This document shows positions 55,950 through 64,000 of a DNA stretch of 64,000 bases, piece after piece. The stretch is from NCBI RefSeq assembly GCF_028279465.1, contig NZ_JANQNS010000013.1, forward strand, positions 234,238 through 298,237, in the 5' to 3' direction. A program made the position numbers and the translations under genes. Positions within the stretch are counted from its first letter, which is position 1, and every line of letters starts with the position of its first letter. Origin of the DNA: Parasphingopyxis sp. (GTDB taxonomy: Bacteria; Pseudomonadota; Alphaproteobacteria; Sphingomonadales; Sphingomonadaceae). A model generated the notes under the pieces. It was not told where the DNA came from, searched no databases, and saw only the letters and a list, made by a program, of their open reading frames with translations.

Positions 55950-56770
55950 TATTCCGCCCGCATTTTGGCTGCCTTGAAGTCGGGCGGGCGCTTTTCGAGA
56001 AACGCGTTCACCGCTTCATGATGTTCGGGCAGTTCCCAGCATTCCCTGAGATAGGCGCTTTCTCGCGCCTGCACGGCATCGAGATCGGTATCGACCGCAT
56101 TACGCATCAACAGGTCCTTGGTCATGCGCAGCATGGGACCCGGGTTTTCGGCCATCTGCTCCGCGATCTCGAGGGCGCGATCCACCACGGCCTCGGGCGT
56201 GGCGAGTTCGTCGGCCAGCCGTATCGCGACCGCCTCCTCGCCCGATACGAGCCGGCCCGTCAGCATAAGCTCGTTCGCGCGGCCCCAGCCTACCCGCTGC
56301 GTGAGAAAATGGCTGCTCGCCAGTTCCGGAACGATGCCGACTTTTACGAACACGAACCCGATCTTCGCGGACTCCGACACGACGATATAGTCGAACGGCA
56401 GGATTTGCGTGATGCCGATGCCGACGGCCGGGCCGTTGACCGCTGCGATGCACGGCTTGGAATCGCGGATCAGCCGTATCCAGTCGACACTGGCCGGCAT
56501 ACCGCCCGATCCGCCCGCCGTATTTTCGCCCGGATCGGTTCCGTCGATACGGGTTTTGAAAGTTGCGTCCATATCCGCGCCCGCGCAGAAGCCGCGTCCT
56601 TCGCCGGTCATCACGATGGCGCCGATATCGTCATCGTCGTTCGCAGTGCCGATAGCGTCGGCCAGCTCCTCCGCCATGTGCGGCGTCCAGGCGTTGAGCT
56701 TGTCGGGGCGGTCGAGGGTGATCAGCGCAACCGCTCCGCGATGTTCGCTGCGGATTTGAGTGTAGGGCAT
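55949..56770 (-). CDS. enoyl-CoA hydratase/isomerase family protein
   Basis: The 273-residue protein has the crotonase-fold signatures: VALITLDRPDKLNAW, GRGFCAGADMDA (oxyanion-hole strand) and AVNGPAVGIGITQILPFDYIVVSESAKIGFVFVKVGIVPE with the catalytic Glu. The usual use is hydration of enoyl-CoA in beta-oxidation, but members also do isomerase, hydrolase or lyase reactions, so the substrate stays open. It is divergent from the DsrE-family gene. Confidence 0.9.
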   Translation of the reverse strand: MPYTQIRSEHRGAVALITLDRPDKLNAWTPHMAEELADAIGTANDDDDIGAIVMTGEGRGFCAGADMDATFKTRIDGTDPGENTAGGSGGMPASVDWIRLIRDSKPCIAAVNGPAVGIGITQILPFDYIVVSESAKIGFVFVKVGIVPELASSHFLTQRVGWGRANELMLTGRLVSGEEAVAIRLADELATPEAVVDRALEIAEQMAENPGPMLRMTKDLLMRNAVDTDLDAVQARESAYLRECWELPEHHEAVNAFLEKRPPDFKAAKMRAE

Positions 56771-56864
56771 GGACGGCTCTCCTCGGATTTGGCGCGGACG
56801 CTATCGCTTCGGCGTGAACGACGATACTGCGTCAGCCATCGCACAAATGCCAAGGATAAAGCTC

Positions 56865-57407
56865 ATGCTGAAAACAATCGCTGGCCTATTGACCGCTGCG
56901 CTTGCTGCCACCTCGCTGTCAGCACAGTCCGATGCCTTCCATACCGGTCCGGTCTTCGCCGAATTGGGTCAGATTGCCGGCGTGACCACGACAATGGCGA
57001 TCCCGGCGGATGCGCAGTTCGCGGTCGCTTTCGACACCGCCACCCGTGCCGAGCCGGGCGAGGTCAACCGCACGCTGAACAGCGCCGCGCGCTTCATCAA
57101 CATGCACGTCGCGGCCGGCGTGCCGCGCGAGAATATCCGCCTTGCCGTCGTCGTCCACGGCCGGGCGTCGCTCGATCTGACGCGCGCTGAATTCTACGCC
57201 GGCCGGCAGGACGGCGCGGAGAATGCGAACGCTGCAGCGATCGAAGCGCTGCTCGCCAACGACGTCCAGATCATCCTGTGCGGCCAGACCGCCGCCTATT
57301 ACGAGATCGGCGTCGACGACCTGCTGCCCGGCGTCGACATGGCGCTATCGGCGATGACCGCGCATGCGCTGTTGCAGCAGGATGGGTTTACGGTGAATCC
57401 GTTTTGA
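56865..57407 (+). CDS. exported DsrE/F-like protein
   Basis: The 180-residue product has a signal peptide (cut near SLSAQ, residue 20) and a DsrE-like core: AARFINMHVAAGVPRENIRLAVVVHGRASLDL, then IILCGQTAAYY with the single conserved Cys near the C-terminal third. DsrE proteins in the cytoplasm pass sulfur as persulfides; exported members are common but without known function. The start at 56865 is chosen because AAGGA lies eight bases upstream and a signal peptide follows. Confidence 0.85.
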   Translation: MLKTIAGLLTAALAATSLSAQSDAFHTGPVFAELGQIAGVTTTMAIPADAQFAVAFDTATRAEPGEVNRTLNSAARFINMHVAAGVPRENIRLAVVVHGRASLDLTRAEFYAGRQDGAENANAAAIEALLANDVQIILCGQTAAYYEIGVDDLLPGVDMALSAMTAHALLQQDGFTVNPF

Positions 57408-57420
57408 GTTGAGGCAGTTT

Positions 57421-57669
57421 CTACATTGCCTGGGGTCGGTCTTCTTCAGCGTTCGACTCCACTAATTTTGTCGACCGATAGAAGATGAATAGCGACGCGG
57501 CGAATGGGATGATGAAGAAAAATAGCCATACTTCCCAATATTTTACCAGGAAAGATGGGTCGTCAAAAGCAGCGTAAATGAGAAATGGCAAAATGAGCAG
57601 CTGTTGAAACGAAATTGCCCATGCCCAGCGCTGGTATTTTTGCTTTTTGCTCAGCTTGTTCCACGACAT
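57421..57669 (-). CDS. small membrane protein, A/T-rich
   Basis: The 82-residue product has a basic N-terminus (MSWNKLSKKQKYQRW), two hydrophobic segments (about residues 18-36 and 46-64) and an acidic tail. Family unknown. Its DNA is far richer in A and T than the rest of the window, and the flanking 70 bases on its upstream side share this trait, which suggests acquisition from elsewhere or an old remnant. It stands alone between the DsrE-family gene and the nitronate monooxygenase. Confidence 0.6.
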   Translation of the reverse strand: MSWNKLSKKQKYQRWAWAISFQQLLILPFLIYAAFDDPSFLVKYWEVWLFFFIIPFAASLFIFYRSTKLVESNAEEDRPQAM

Positions 57670-57741
57670 AGTCGAATCAACCTGACTGAAAACAGAGTTC
57701 CCGATCTGAGATCAAAGGCTCTTGAGAAATCACCTCTCTCA

Positions 57742-58761
57742 TTAACCCCGGTTCTTCTCCAGCGCCTTCACCGCTTCGTCCATCAGCCCGGCGATGATAT
57801 CAGCGACCGGCTCTTCCGTCTTCACCATGCCGACGCTCTGTCCGGCCATCAGCGAGCCATTCTCGACATCGCCGTCGATCACCGCGCGCTTGAGAGCCCC
57901 GGCCCAGAAATGTTCGATCTGGAGCTGCGCCTCGCCCATCTCGATCTCGCCCGCATCGAGCAGTTTGGCGACTTCGATCTGTTTGGCGTTGAACTCCTGC
58001 GTGCCCTTGTTCTTCAGCGCGCGGACGGGGATCACGGGAAGACGATCGTCGATCTGGGTGCTGACGATCGCGTCGCGGGCCGGGGCGCGCATAAAGGCCT
58101 TTTTGAAATCCGGATGCGCGATGCATTCGGTTGCGCAGACGAAGCGCGTGCCGAGCTGAACGCCGACCGCGCCGACTTCGAGCCAGGCTGAGATCGCGTG
58201 GCCGCGGCCGATGCCGCCAGCGATGAAGATCGGCAGCTCGTCGCGCAACTCGGGCAGGATTTCTTGGGCGAGAACGGACGTCGAGACCGGTCCGATATGG
58301 CCGCCCGCTTCCATGCCTTCGATCACCAGCGCGTCGACGCCGGTGCGGTGCAGCTTCTTCGCGAGCGCTAGCGCCGGGGCGAAGCAGATCAGCTTTGCGC
58401 CGAAATCCTTGATCTTCGGGATCGCCCAGCCCGGGGGGAGTCCGCCAGCGAGCACGACATGGCCGATTTCGTGATCCGCGCAGACCTGGATCAGCGCGTC
58501 GAGCTGCGGGTGCATGGTGATGAGGTTGACGCCAAACGGCTTGTCGGTGCGCTTCTTCGTCTCGGCGATCTCCTCGTCGAGCATGTGCGGCTCCATCGCC
58601 CCGCAGGCGATGACGCCGAAGCCGCCGGCATTGGAAATGGCGGAGACGAGATTGCGCTCCGAAATCCAGCTCATCGCGCCGCCCATGATCGCATATTCGG
58701 TGCCGAGAAACTCGCGGCCCCGCTGCATCATGGCTTTGATGTCGTCGATGGTCGTCGTCAC
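57742..58761 (-). CDS. nitronate monooxygenase / 2-nitropropane dioxygenase family
   Basis: The 339-residue protein is a TIM-barrel FMN enzyme: IMGGAMSWISERNLVSAISNAGGFGVIACGAM at the start, HVVLAGGLPPGW, VDALVIEGMEAGGHIGP with the conserved EGxEAGGH, and IFIAGGIGRGHA, LGTRFVCATE. Members oxidise nitronates or act as enoyl-ACP-type reductases (FabK); the absence of a clear FabK signature and the presence of fabI favour the former. Its start overlaps the lysC stop by four bases. Confidence 0.88.
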   Translation of the reverse strand: MTTTIDDIKAMMQRGREFLGTEYAIMGGAMSWISERNLVSAISNAGGFGVIACGAMEPHMLDEEIAETKKRTDKPFGVNLITMHPQLDALIQVCADHEIGHVVLAGGLPPGWAIPKIKDFGAKLICFAPALALAKKLHRTGVDALVIEGMEAGGHIGPVSTSVLAQEILPELRDELPIFIAGGIGRGHAISAWLEVGAVGVQLGTRFVCATECIAHPDFKKAFMRAPARDAIVSTQIDDRLPVIPVRALKNKGTQEFNAKQIEVAKLLDAGEIEMGEAQLQIEHFWAGALKRAVIDGDVENGSLMAGQSVGMVKTEEPVADIIAGLMDEAVKALEKNRG

Positions 58762-60002
58762 GCCGCATCATCCTGCTGATCGAGGCCATAGGCCGTGTGC
58801 AGGACGCGTACGGCCAGCTCGGTATAGGCCTCCTCGATCAACACGCTGACTTTGATCTCGCTCGTCGTGATCGCCATGATGTTGATGCCGCGATCGGCGA
58901 GCGTTTCGAACATGGTGGAGGCGACGCCCGCATGGCTGCGCATGCCGACGCCGACGACCGAGACCTTGCAGACATCGGTATCGTGGATGATCTCGCGATA
59001 GCCGATCGATTCCTTCGCCTGTTCCAGGATATCGAGCGAGCGGGCGAGATCGTCGGACGGTACGGTGAAGGTCACATCCGTATTGCCCGTATCGCGCGCG
59101 AAATTCTGCACGATCATGTCGACATTGATGTTGCCCTCGGCGAGCGGCTTGAAGATCGCGGCGACCGAGCCCGGCTTGTCGGCGATCGAGGTCAGCGTGA
59201 CCTTCGCCTCGTTCTTGGCATAGGCGATGCCGGTGATCAGCTGCTTTTCCATGTCCTTGTCCTCAAATTCCGTCTCGTCGACGATCATCGTGCCCGGTTT
59301 GTCCTCGAACGAGGAGAGCACCTGCAATGGCACGCCATGCTTCATCGCGAGGCCCACCGAGCGCGTCTGGAGCACCTTTGCGCCGACGCTGGCGAGCTCC
59401 AGCATCTCTTCATAGGTGATTTTCGAAAGCTTGCGCGCCTTGGGCACGATGCGCGGATCGGTCGTATAGACACCATCGACATCGGTGTAGATATCGCACC
59501 GGTCCGCCTTCATCGCGGCCGCGATCGCGACGGCCGATGTATCCGATCCGCCGCGGCCCAGCGTCGCCAGCCGGCCCTCGCGCGTCATGCCCTGAAAGCC
59601 GGGAATGACCGCGACCTTGCCGCCTTCGATCGCTTTGCTGAGGATATCCGCGTCGATATCGTCGATCCGCGCCGAGCTATAGGCTTCGGATGTGCGGATC
59701 GGCAGCTGCCAGCCCATCCAGCTGCGCGCGTCGACATCCATCGACTGGAGCATGATTGCCAGAAGCCCGGACGAGACTTGCTCGCCGGAAGCGACGACAA
59801 CATCATATTCGCGGGGATCGTAGCGCGAACTGGCTTCGCGGCAGAACTGGACGAGCCGGTCCGTCTCGCCTGCCATGGCGGAGACGATCACGGCGACATC
59901 ATTGCCCCGGTCGACCTCGCCCTTCACGCGTTCGGCGACGGCCCGGATCCGTTCGATCCCGGCCATGGACGTGCCGCCGAATTTCATCACGATGCGTGCC
60001 AT
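58758..60002 (-). CDS. lysC: aspartate kinase
   Basis: The 414-residue protein begins with VMKFGGTSMAG, the kinase signature, followed by VIPGFQGMTREGRLATLGRGGSDTSAVAIAA and CDIYTDVDGVYTTDPR. Two ACT domains fill the C-terminal part (about residues 265-405), as in the enzyme inhibited by lysine and/or threonine. It phosphorylates aspartate, opening the lysine, threonine, methionine and diaminopimelate pathways. It is divergent from ubiG, with 89 bases between starts. Confidence 0.97.
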   Translation of the reverse strand: MARIVMKFGGTSMAGIERIRAVAERVKGEVDRGNDVAVIVSAMAGETDRLVQFCREASSRYDPREYDVVVASGEQVSSGLLAIMLQSMDVDARSWMGWQLPIRTSEAYSSARIDDIDADILSKAIEGGKVAVIPGFQGMTREGRLATLGRGGSDTSAVAIAAAMKADRCDIYTDVDGVYTTDPRIVPKARKLSKITYEEMLELASVGAKVLQTRSVGLAMKHGVPLQVLSSFEDKPGTMIVDETEFEDKDMEKQLITGIAYAKNEAKVTLTSIADKPGSVAAIFKPLAEGNINVDMIVQNFARDTGNTDVTFTVPSDDLARSLDILEQAKESIGYREIIHDTDVCKVSVVGVGMRSHAGVASTMFETLADRGINIMAITTSEIKVSVLIEEAYTELAVRVLHTAYGLDQQDDAA

Positions 60003-60091
60003 TGTACCAGTCAGGACGTGCCCGAAACCCCCGAAAAAATGCGCTTTGCCCCATGGCAGAGCGCGGGCGATCCTGTTAGGCAGGGCCGGTT

Positions 60092-60841
60092 ATGAACGCA
60101 AGTGCAGCATCCGCTCCCGAACCGCGAAACTCCGTCGATCCGAAGGAAGCCGAACATTTCGGCAAGCTCGCGGCCGATTGGTGGGACCCGAAGGGCTCGT
60201 CCGCCATGCTGCACCGGCTCAATCCGCCGCGCCTGCGCTATATCCGCGAGGCGATCGACCAGCATTGGGGCAGCGCCGAATATGAGCGGCACCCGCTGGC
60301 CGGCAAGCGCGCGGCCGATATCGGCTGCGGGGCGGGCCTGCTCGCCGAACCGCTCGCGCGCCTCGGCGCGGACGTCACCGGCATCGACGCGGCGGCGGAG
60401 AATATCGAGGCCGCCAAAGCACATGCGGCGCAATCGGGGATCGATATCGACTATCGCGCCGGCGGGATCGAGGCGGCGGATGGGCCGTACGATCTCGTCA
60501 CCTGCATGGAGGTGATCGAACATGTCGCCGATCCCGCGGCGTTCGCGCAGGGCCTTGCCGATGCGCTGGCACCCGGCGGGCTGCTGATCATGTCGACGCC
60601 CAACCGCACGGGCCTGTCGCGGTTCGCGATGATCACGATCGGGGAAGGGGCCGGCCTGATCCCCAAGGGCACGCATGACTGGAACAAGTTTCTGACGCCC
60701 GAAGAGCTGACCGAGCTGCTCGAAGAGGCCGGGCTGCGCGTCGCGGACATATCGGGCCTCAGCTTCTCGCCGAGCCGCGGTTTCGAAATCAGCGAGCGGA
60801 CCGCGCTCAATTATCTGGTGACGGCGGTGCCGAGCACTTGA
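60092..60841 (+). CDS. ubiG: ubiquinone biosynthesis O-methyltransferase
   Basis: The 249-residue protein has the UbiG start SVDPKEAEHFGKLAADWWDPKGSSAMLHRLNP and SAM motif I ADIGCGAGLLAEPLARLGADVTGID, then VTCMEVIEHVADP and LIMSTPNRT. It performs both O-methylations in ubiquinone synthesis. The family is well conserved and the lysC-ubiG neighbourhood is normal for alphaproteobacteria. coq7 at 39869-40423 encodes another step of the same pathway. Confidence 0.96.
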   Translation: MNASAASAPEPRNSVDPKEAEHFGKLAADWWDPKGSSAMLHRLNPPRLRYIREAIDQHWGSAEYERHPLAGKRAADIGCGAGLLAEPLARLGADVTGIDAAAENIEAAKAHAAQSGIDIDYRAGGIEAADGPYDLVTCMEVIEHVADPAAFAQGLADALAPGGLLIMSTPNRTGLSRFAMITIGEGAGLIPKGTHDWNKFLTPEELTELLEEAGLRVADISGLSFSPSRGFEISERTALNYLVTAVPST

Positions 60842-60871
60842 CGGCACCGTTTTGAGCGCGTTGAGCAACAC

Positions 60872-60890
60872 GATATGACCGGGACATATC
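60872..60890. other. inverted repeat GATATG-N7-CATATC before the fusion gene
   Basis: Perfect six-base arms, 84 bases upstream of the GTG start of the large fusion gene; a further GATATC follows at 60892. It is a candidate operator. No known regulator consensus was recognised. Confidence 0.4.
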
Positions 60891-60973
60891 CGATATCATT
60901 TCCTCGCGGAAGAATGTCTATCGACGAGTCGGACGCGCGGCGCGCATAGCGTTCGCCTATTGGAGTTGCCGAC

Positions 60974-63631
60974 GTGTCCGACCTGACCCGAATACTCTCC
61001 GACTATCTGTTTCGGCCGGAGGTTTTCTGGCCGGAAGATGGCTATTTTCACTCCCGGAACCGGCAAAAAATCGGGGCGGCGCGCAAGAAGCTGAAACTGA
61101 AGAACGACCGCGATCTGGAAACGGTCGTCCTGCCCTGGCTTGAAAAGCGCGCGCGCACGGGCGCGGCGAGTCTTTTCATCCTGAGCACGGGCGCCTCGGG
61201 ATGCCATTTCTTCGGTTCGCTCCTGTCATCCCGCGCCGACTATCAGATGATCGGCGAGGTCTATTTCCCGCCCGATCTGCTCGAACAGGCCGAAGGCCTC
61301 GATGTCGAAGAACGGCATATCCTGCTGGACGCGGTATCGGCCTTGCCGACGGCGAAGGCGCGCCGGGATGCGGATGTCATCCCGGTCAACATCATGCATT
61401 TGCGACCCGACAGCCCGATCCAGTTGCTGCGCGAAGAACTGCCCGGATCGCGCTTCGTCGGATTGATCCGCAACCCGTACGACATCGCGATATCCCGAGC
61501 CTTTCGGAAGCAGGCCTATCGAAAGGCAACGAATCCGAACCGTTCCGATACGGAATATGCGGCCATGCAGGCGCGCGTGGTGCGGCGCTTCTTTTCGATG
61601 TTCGGCGCCGAAGAGTGGGACCGTGTCGTGCGCTATGAATCGCTGATCGAAGCGCCGCTCCAGATCGCCAACGATATGCTCGATGCGCTGGGCCTGCCGT
61701 CCGGGGGGCTCAGCCTCGCACAGCTTGAGATGGACAATCACAACCGCGCCGCCCGGCCGGATATTCTGCCGGATATCGGCGATATTTTTCACGATATTTT
61801 ATCGGAAAAAGCGGCGCTGTGGGACTATGCGCCGTCACGGGATCTGCCCTTTCAGCGCGGCGCGGAGCCGGGCATTTGGCGACCCATGCAGGCCGAACTC
61901 CTCCGCCAGGCCAATATCCGACTGGCGCGCAAAAAGGGGCGGCTCAAGGTTTTGTCCAGCCAGTCGCCATTTGATCCGGAAGCCCTCGATTTCGATGCGC
62001 TAGATGCCGTGACGGACGGCAAGACCGATACTTGGAAATTGTATTTCTGGGCGTTGGGCTGGCTCTATCTGCTGCCCTATCTCGAGGAGCCGGGCCGGGA
62101 CCAGGCATGGATTTTCGGGCAACTGCTCGATCGGACGGCCGCATGGTGCCGCGATCGGGATCAGGCCCCGGACCGTTTCTGGGATGATCATGCAACTGCA
62201 TACCGGCTGGCGACAATAATCGATCTCGCACAGCGTTTGTCGGACAGCGAAGAGATCCGTAGTCGCGCAGACCAGCTGGCGCGTATCGTGCCGGCGCATC
62301 TGGAGATGCTGCAGAGTTTTATGGCCTCGGACAAATGGGCGGGGAACAATCATGGCGTCTTTCATGCCATGTCGGCGATCAACGCCGCGCTTCATTCCGA
62401 ACATGCCGCAAGTCATGCCGTGCCTCCGGCCGAGATGGTGGAGAGGGGCCTTGCGCATCTCGATCATGTGCTGCGTTCGATAGTTGACCCCGGAACCGGG
62501 ATATCGCGGGAACAGAGCTTCCAATATCATATCTGGGGGCTGAACCTCCTCAAGGATGTGGAACGGTTTCTCGCGGAGAACGACCTCGCAATATCTTTCG
62601 CAATCGCGGCGTGCCGCGAAAAAATGCTCGCCTTTGGGGCCTATATGATGGTCGGCAAGGAGACTGTGCCCGCTATCGGCGATACAAATTATCGTAACGG
62701 CTATCGGATTCAAAACTTGCGCAAGCTGGCGCGACCGATCGATCTTGGCGACGTCCCGCCGCCGTCCGAGCTCGGGGTTGGTGGCCGGCAGGGCGCATTC
62801 TCAGGGCTCGTGGGCCCCGACCAGGGGTTTACGGTGATGCGCCGCCACAAGGCGAAAGCGCCCGGCCGGGATTCATTGGCAGTATTCACCCATTTCCCGC
62901 GCCGGCAATCTCACGGACATTTCGACGCGCTTTCAGTCTGGTTCACGCGGCGCGGCGTGCCTGCGCTGATCGAGAGCGGTGGGCCGTATAATTACGGTGT
63001 TCCCGAGCGTTTCCATTACTTTATCGCGCCGGTGGCGCATAACTGCCTGTTGGTGGACGATCATGTTTACAAGGGTGGCGCGCAATTACTGCGTCAGGCG
63101 CGCGATAAACGCGGCTGTGTCGCGCATGCGGCGACCTTGGACAATCACGGGATCCGTCATGACCGGATCGTGCATCTCAGCGATCCGGACCGCATCGCCA
63201 TCTACGATCGGATTGAAAGCATAGACAGGGCCGAACATGATCTGCGCCTGTTATTTCATCTGCCGCCCGAGACGCCGGTCGAGATGAGTCCTGCATCCGA
63301 CGGGGCGTCGATTGCGCTGGAAGAGGATACGCGGTTGCGGATCGCGGAGTCCGGCGATCGGCTGTCGGTAAAGCTGGCCGATGGCGACCCACCGGGCTGG
63401 GTGACGCGCCGTCAGGGGAACAAGGAGGCCGCGCCCGTCATTGTTGCGCAGGCGCGCTGCGCTGCGCTGACCGTCGTCACCATCATGGACTCGCGCGGCG
63501 GGGGTGAGGCGGACGGCACGGATGATCCCCTGTTCGCGGGCGATCTCGATATGGAAACCGGCGGGCTTTTCGATGTCGAGGAGACGGCGGAACAACTGTT
63601 GGATCGGGTGAGCGCGCTACGTCATCTCTGA
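60974..63631 (+). CDS. sulfotransferase-like / heparinase II/III-like lyase fusion
   Basis: The 885-residue protein starts with GTG behind TGGAG. Residues about 60-300 resemble a PAPS-dependent sulfotransferase: LFILSTGASGCHFFGSLLSS (68-86) as the 5'-phosphosulfate loop and GSRFVGLIRNPYDIAISRAF (158-177) as the 3'-phosphate-binding segment. From about 340 to the end it resembles a polysaccharide lyase of the heparinase II/III/alginate lyase type: NNHG (458-461), REQSFQYH (512-519), HGHFDALS (647-654) and VAHNCLLVDD (687-696), so the Asn, Tyr and His catalytic residues are kept. No signal peptide is seen. A single polypeptide that could sulfate and cut a glycan is unusual; the substrate is unknown. 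Confidence 0.8.
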   Translation: MSDLTRILSDYLFRPEVFWPEDGYFHSRNRQKIGAARKKLKLKNDRDLETVVLPWLEKRARTGAASLFILSTGASGCHFFGSLLSSRADYQMIGEVYFPPDLLEQAEGLDVEERHILLDAVSALPTAKARRDADVIPVNIMHLRPDSPIQLLREELPGSRFVGLIRNPYDIAISRAFRKQAYRKATNPNRSDTEYAAMQARVVRRFFSMFGAEEWDRVVRYESLIEAPLQIANDMLDALGLPSGGLSLAQLEMDNHNRAARPDILPDIGDIFHDILSEKAALWDYAPSRDLPFQRGAEPGIWRPMQAELLRQANIRLARKKGRLKVLSSQSPFDPEALDFDALDAVTDGKTDTWKLYFWALGWLYLLPYLEEPGRDQAWIFGQLLDRTAAWCRDRDQAPDRFWDDHATAYRLATIIDLAQRLSDSEEIRSRADQLARIVPAHLEMLQSFMASDKWAGNNHGVFHAMSAINAALHSEHAASHAVPPAEMVERGLAHLDHVLRSIVDPGTGISREQSFQYHIWGLNLLKDVERFLAENDLAISFAIAACREKMLAFGAYMMVGKETVPAIGDTNYRNGYRIQNLRKLARPIDLGDVPPPSELGVGGRQGAFSGLVGPDQGFTVMRRHKAKAPGRDSLAVFTHFPRRQSHGHFDALSVWFTRRGVPALIESGGPYNYGVPERFHYFIAPVAHNCLLVDDHVYKGGAQLLRQARDKRGCVAHAATLDNHGIRHDRIVHLSDPDRIAIYDRIESIDRAEHDLRLLFHLPPETPVEMSPASDGASIALEEDTRLRIAESGDRLSVKLADGDPPGWVTRRQGNKEAAPVIVAQARCAALTVVTIMDSRGGGEADGTDDPLFAGDLDMETGGLFDVEETAEQLLDRVSALRHL

Positions 63632-63660
63632 TCGAAACGCGCGGCGGCTGTGCGCCTCGC

Positions 63661-64000
63661 CTAAAAATCCACCTTGTCGTAATGGGCCGGCGGGGAAATC
63701 ACTTCCATGCGTTCGGAAAGCAACGGGCGGAAGCTGGGGCGGCTTTTCAAACCCGCATACCAGGCTTTGGCCTGTTTGTGGCTCGACCAGTTGAAGCCGC
63801 CCAGATAGTCGGCCACCGAAATCTGCGCGGCGCCGGCAAGGTCGGCGAGGCTCAGTGTCGAGCCGCCGATCCAGCGGCGGTGATCGAGCAGATAATCGAT
63901 ATAGTCGAGATGCGAATCCGCTGCCTTCATCGCTTCGCGCAACACTGTGCCGTCCGGCGCTTCGCGATGGATAAGCCGCTTGAACATGCGTTCATGCATG
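63661..64000 (-). CDS. glutathione S-transferase family protein, C-terminal part
   Basis: The frame is open to the window edge and ends with TAG at 63661-63663; about 113 residues are visible. They form a GST C-terminal helical domain, with GSTLSLADLAGAAQISVADYLG, which is the typical N-capping box and hydrophobic staple segment (SLADL), and a final YDKVDF. The thioredoxin-like N-terminal half lies beyond 64000, so class and substrate cannot be read. The gene is convergent with the fusion gene, 29 bases apart. Confidence 0.82.
   Translation of the reverse strand, partial: MHERMFKRLIHREAPDGTVLREAMKAADSHLDYIDYLLDHRRWIGGSTLSLADLAGAAQISVADYLGGFNWSSHKQAKAWYAGLKSRPSFRPLLSERMEVISPPAHYDKVDF

Overview
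The window is gene-dense (about 62 coding sequences, no gap over 300 bases), GC-rich and built of short operons with 4-base stop/start overlaps. Gene content and order (serC-serA-hisZ-purA; dciA-DsbA-smc; proA-nadD-rsfS-rlmH-envC-ctpA; tilS-ftsH; ubiG next to lysC) point to an alphaproteobacterium, most likely a member of the Sphingomonadales. A bchE-bchJ pair implies that it makes, or once made, bacteriochlorophyll. I saw no rRNA, tRNA, CRISPR array, prophage or intact insertion sequence.

Layout. 1-6078: the end of mnmA, small membrane proteins, a class C serine hydrolase, a secreted caspase-like protein with three PPC domains, a PhzF-like isomerase, pdxH and an ABA4-like protein. 6074-13110: a J-domain chaperone behind a sigma-32-type promoter, then yihY-fabI-aroC and two ion-coupled transporters. 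13120-16086 (minus): a beta-helix protein, a diheme cytochrome of the SO2930 type and a methyltransferase in one operon. 16317-22568 (minus): serine, histidine and purine biosynthesis (serC, serA, hisZ, purA), interrupted by palindromic repeats and a repeat-bounded DUF559 gene. 22811-33040: an extensin-family lipoprotein, a LOG-family protein, mutY-nudC-cytochrome c (minus) and dciA-DsbA-smc (plus), with a DnaA box between the two divergent units.

33160-35469: bchE and bchJ, preceded by a near-consensus FNR box overlapping a TGT-N12-ACA (PpsR/CrtJ-type) site. 35586-39776: two bacterial PH-domain proteins, a DUF885 peptidase and a small secreted protein. 39869-46678 (minus): a long envelope/NAD/ribosome operon (proA to ctpA), then dsbB and coq7. 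46770-55179: a DUF3667 protein, ftsH, tilS, ybgF, rodZ-like and ptsP. 55335-64000: an acetyltransferase bracketed by direct repeats, enoyl-CoA hydratase, a DsrE protein, nitronate monooxygenase, lysC, ubiG, an unusual 885-residue sulfotransferase/heparinase-type lyase fusion, and the end of a GST.

The points most worth a second look are the oxygen-responsive control region of bchE, the sulfotransferase-lyase fusion, the two-hairpin leader of serC, the sigma-32-type promoter of the J-protein, the DnaA box in front of dciA, and the DUF559/repeat module whose terminal repeat supplies the end of one gene and couples it to hisZ. Coordinates and starts were read by eye; family names rest on recognised motifs and not on database searches.
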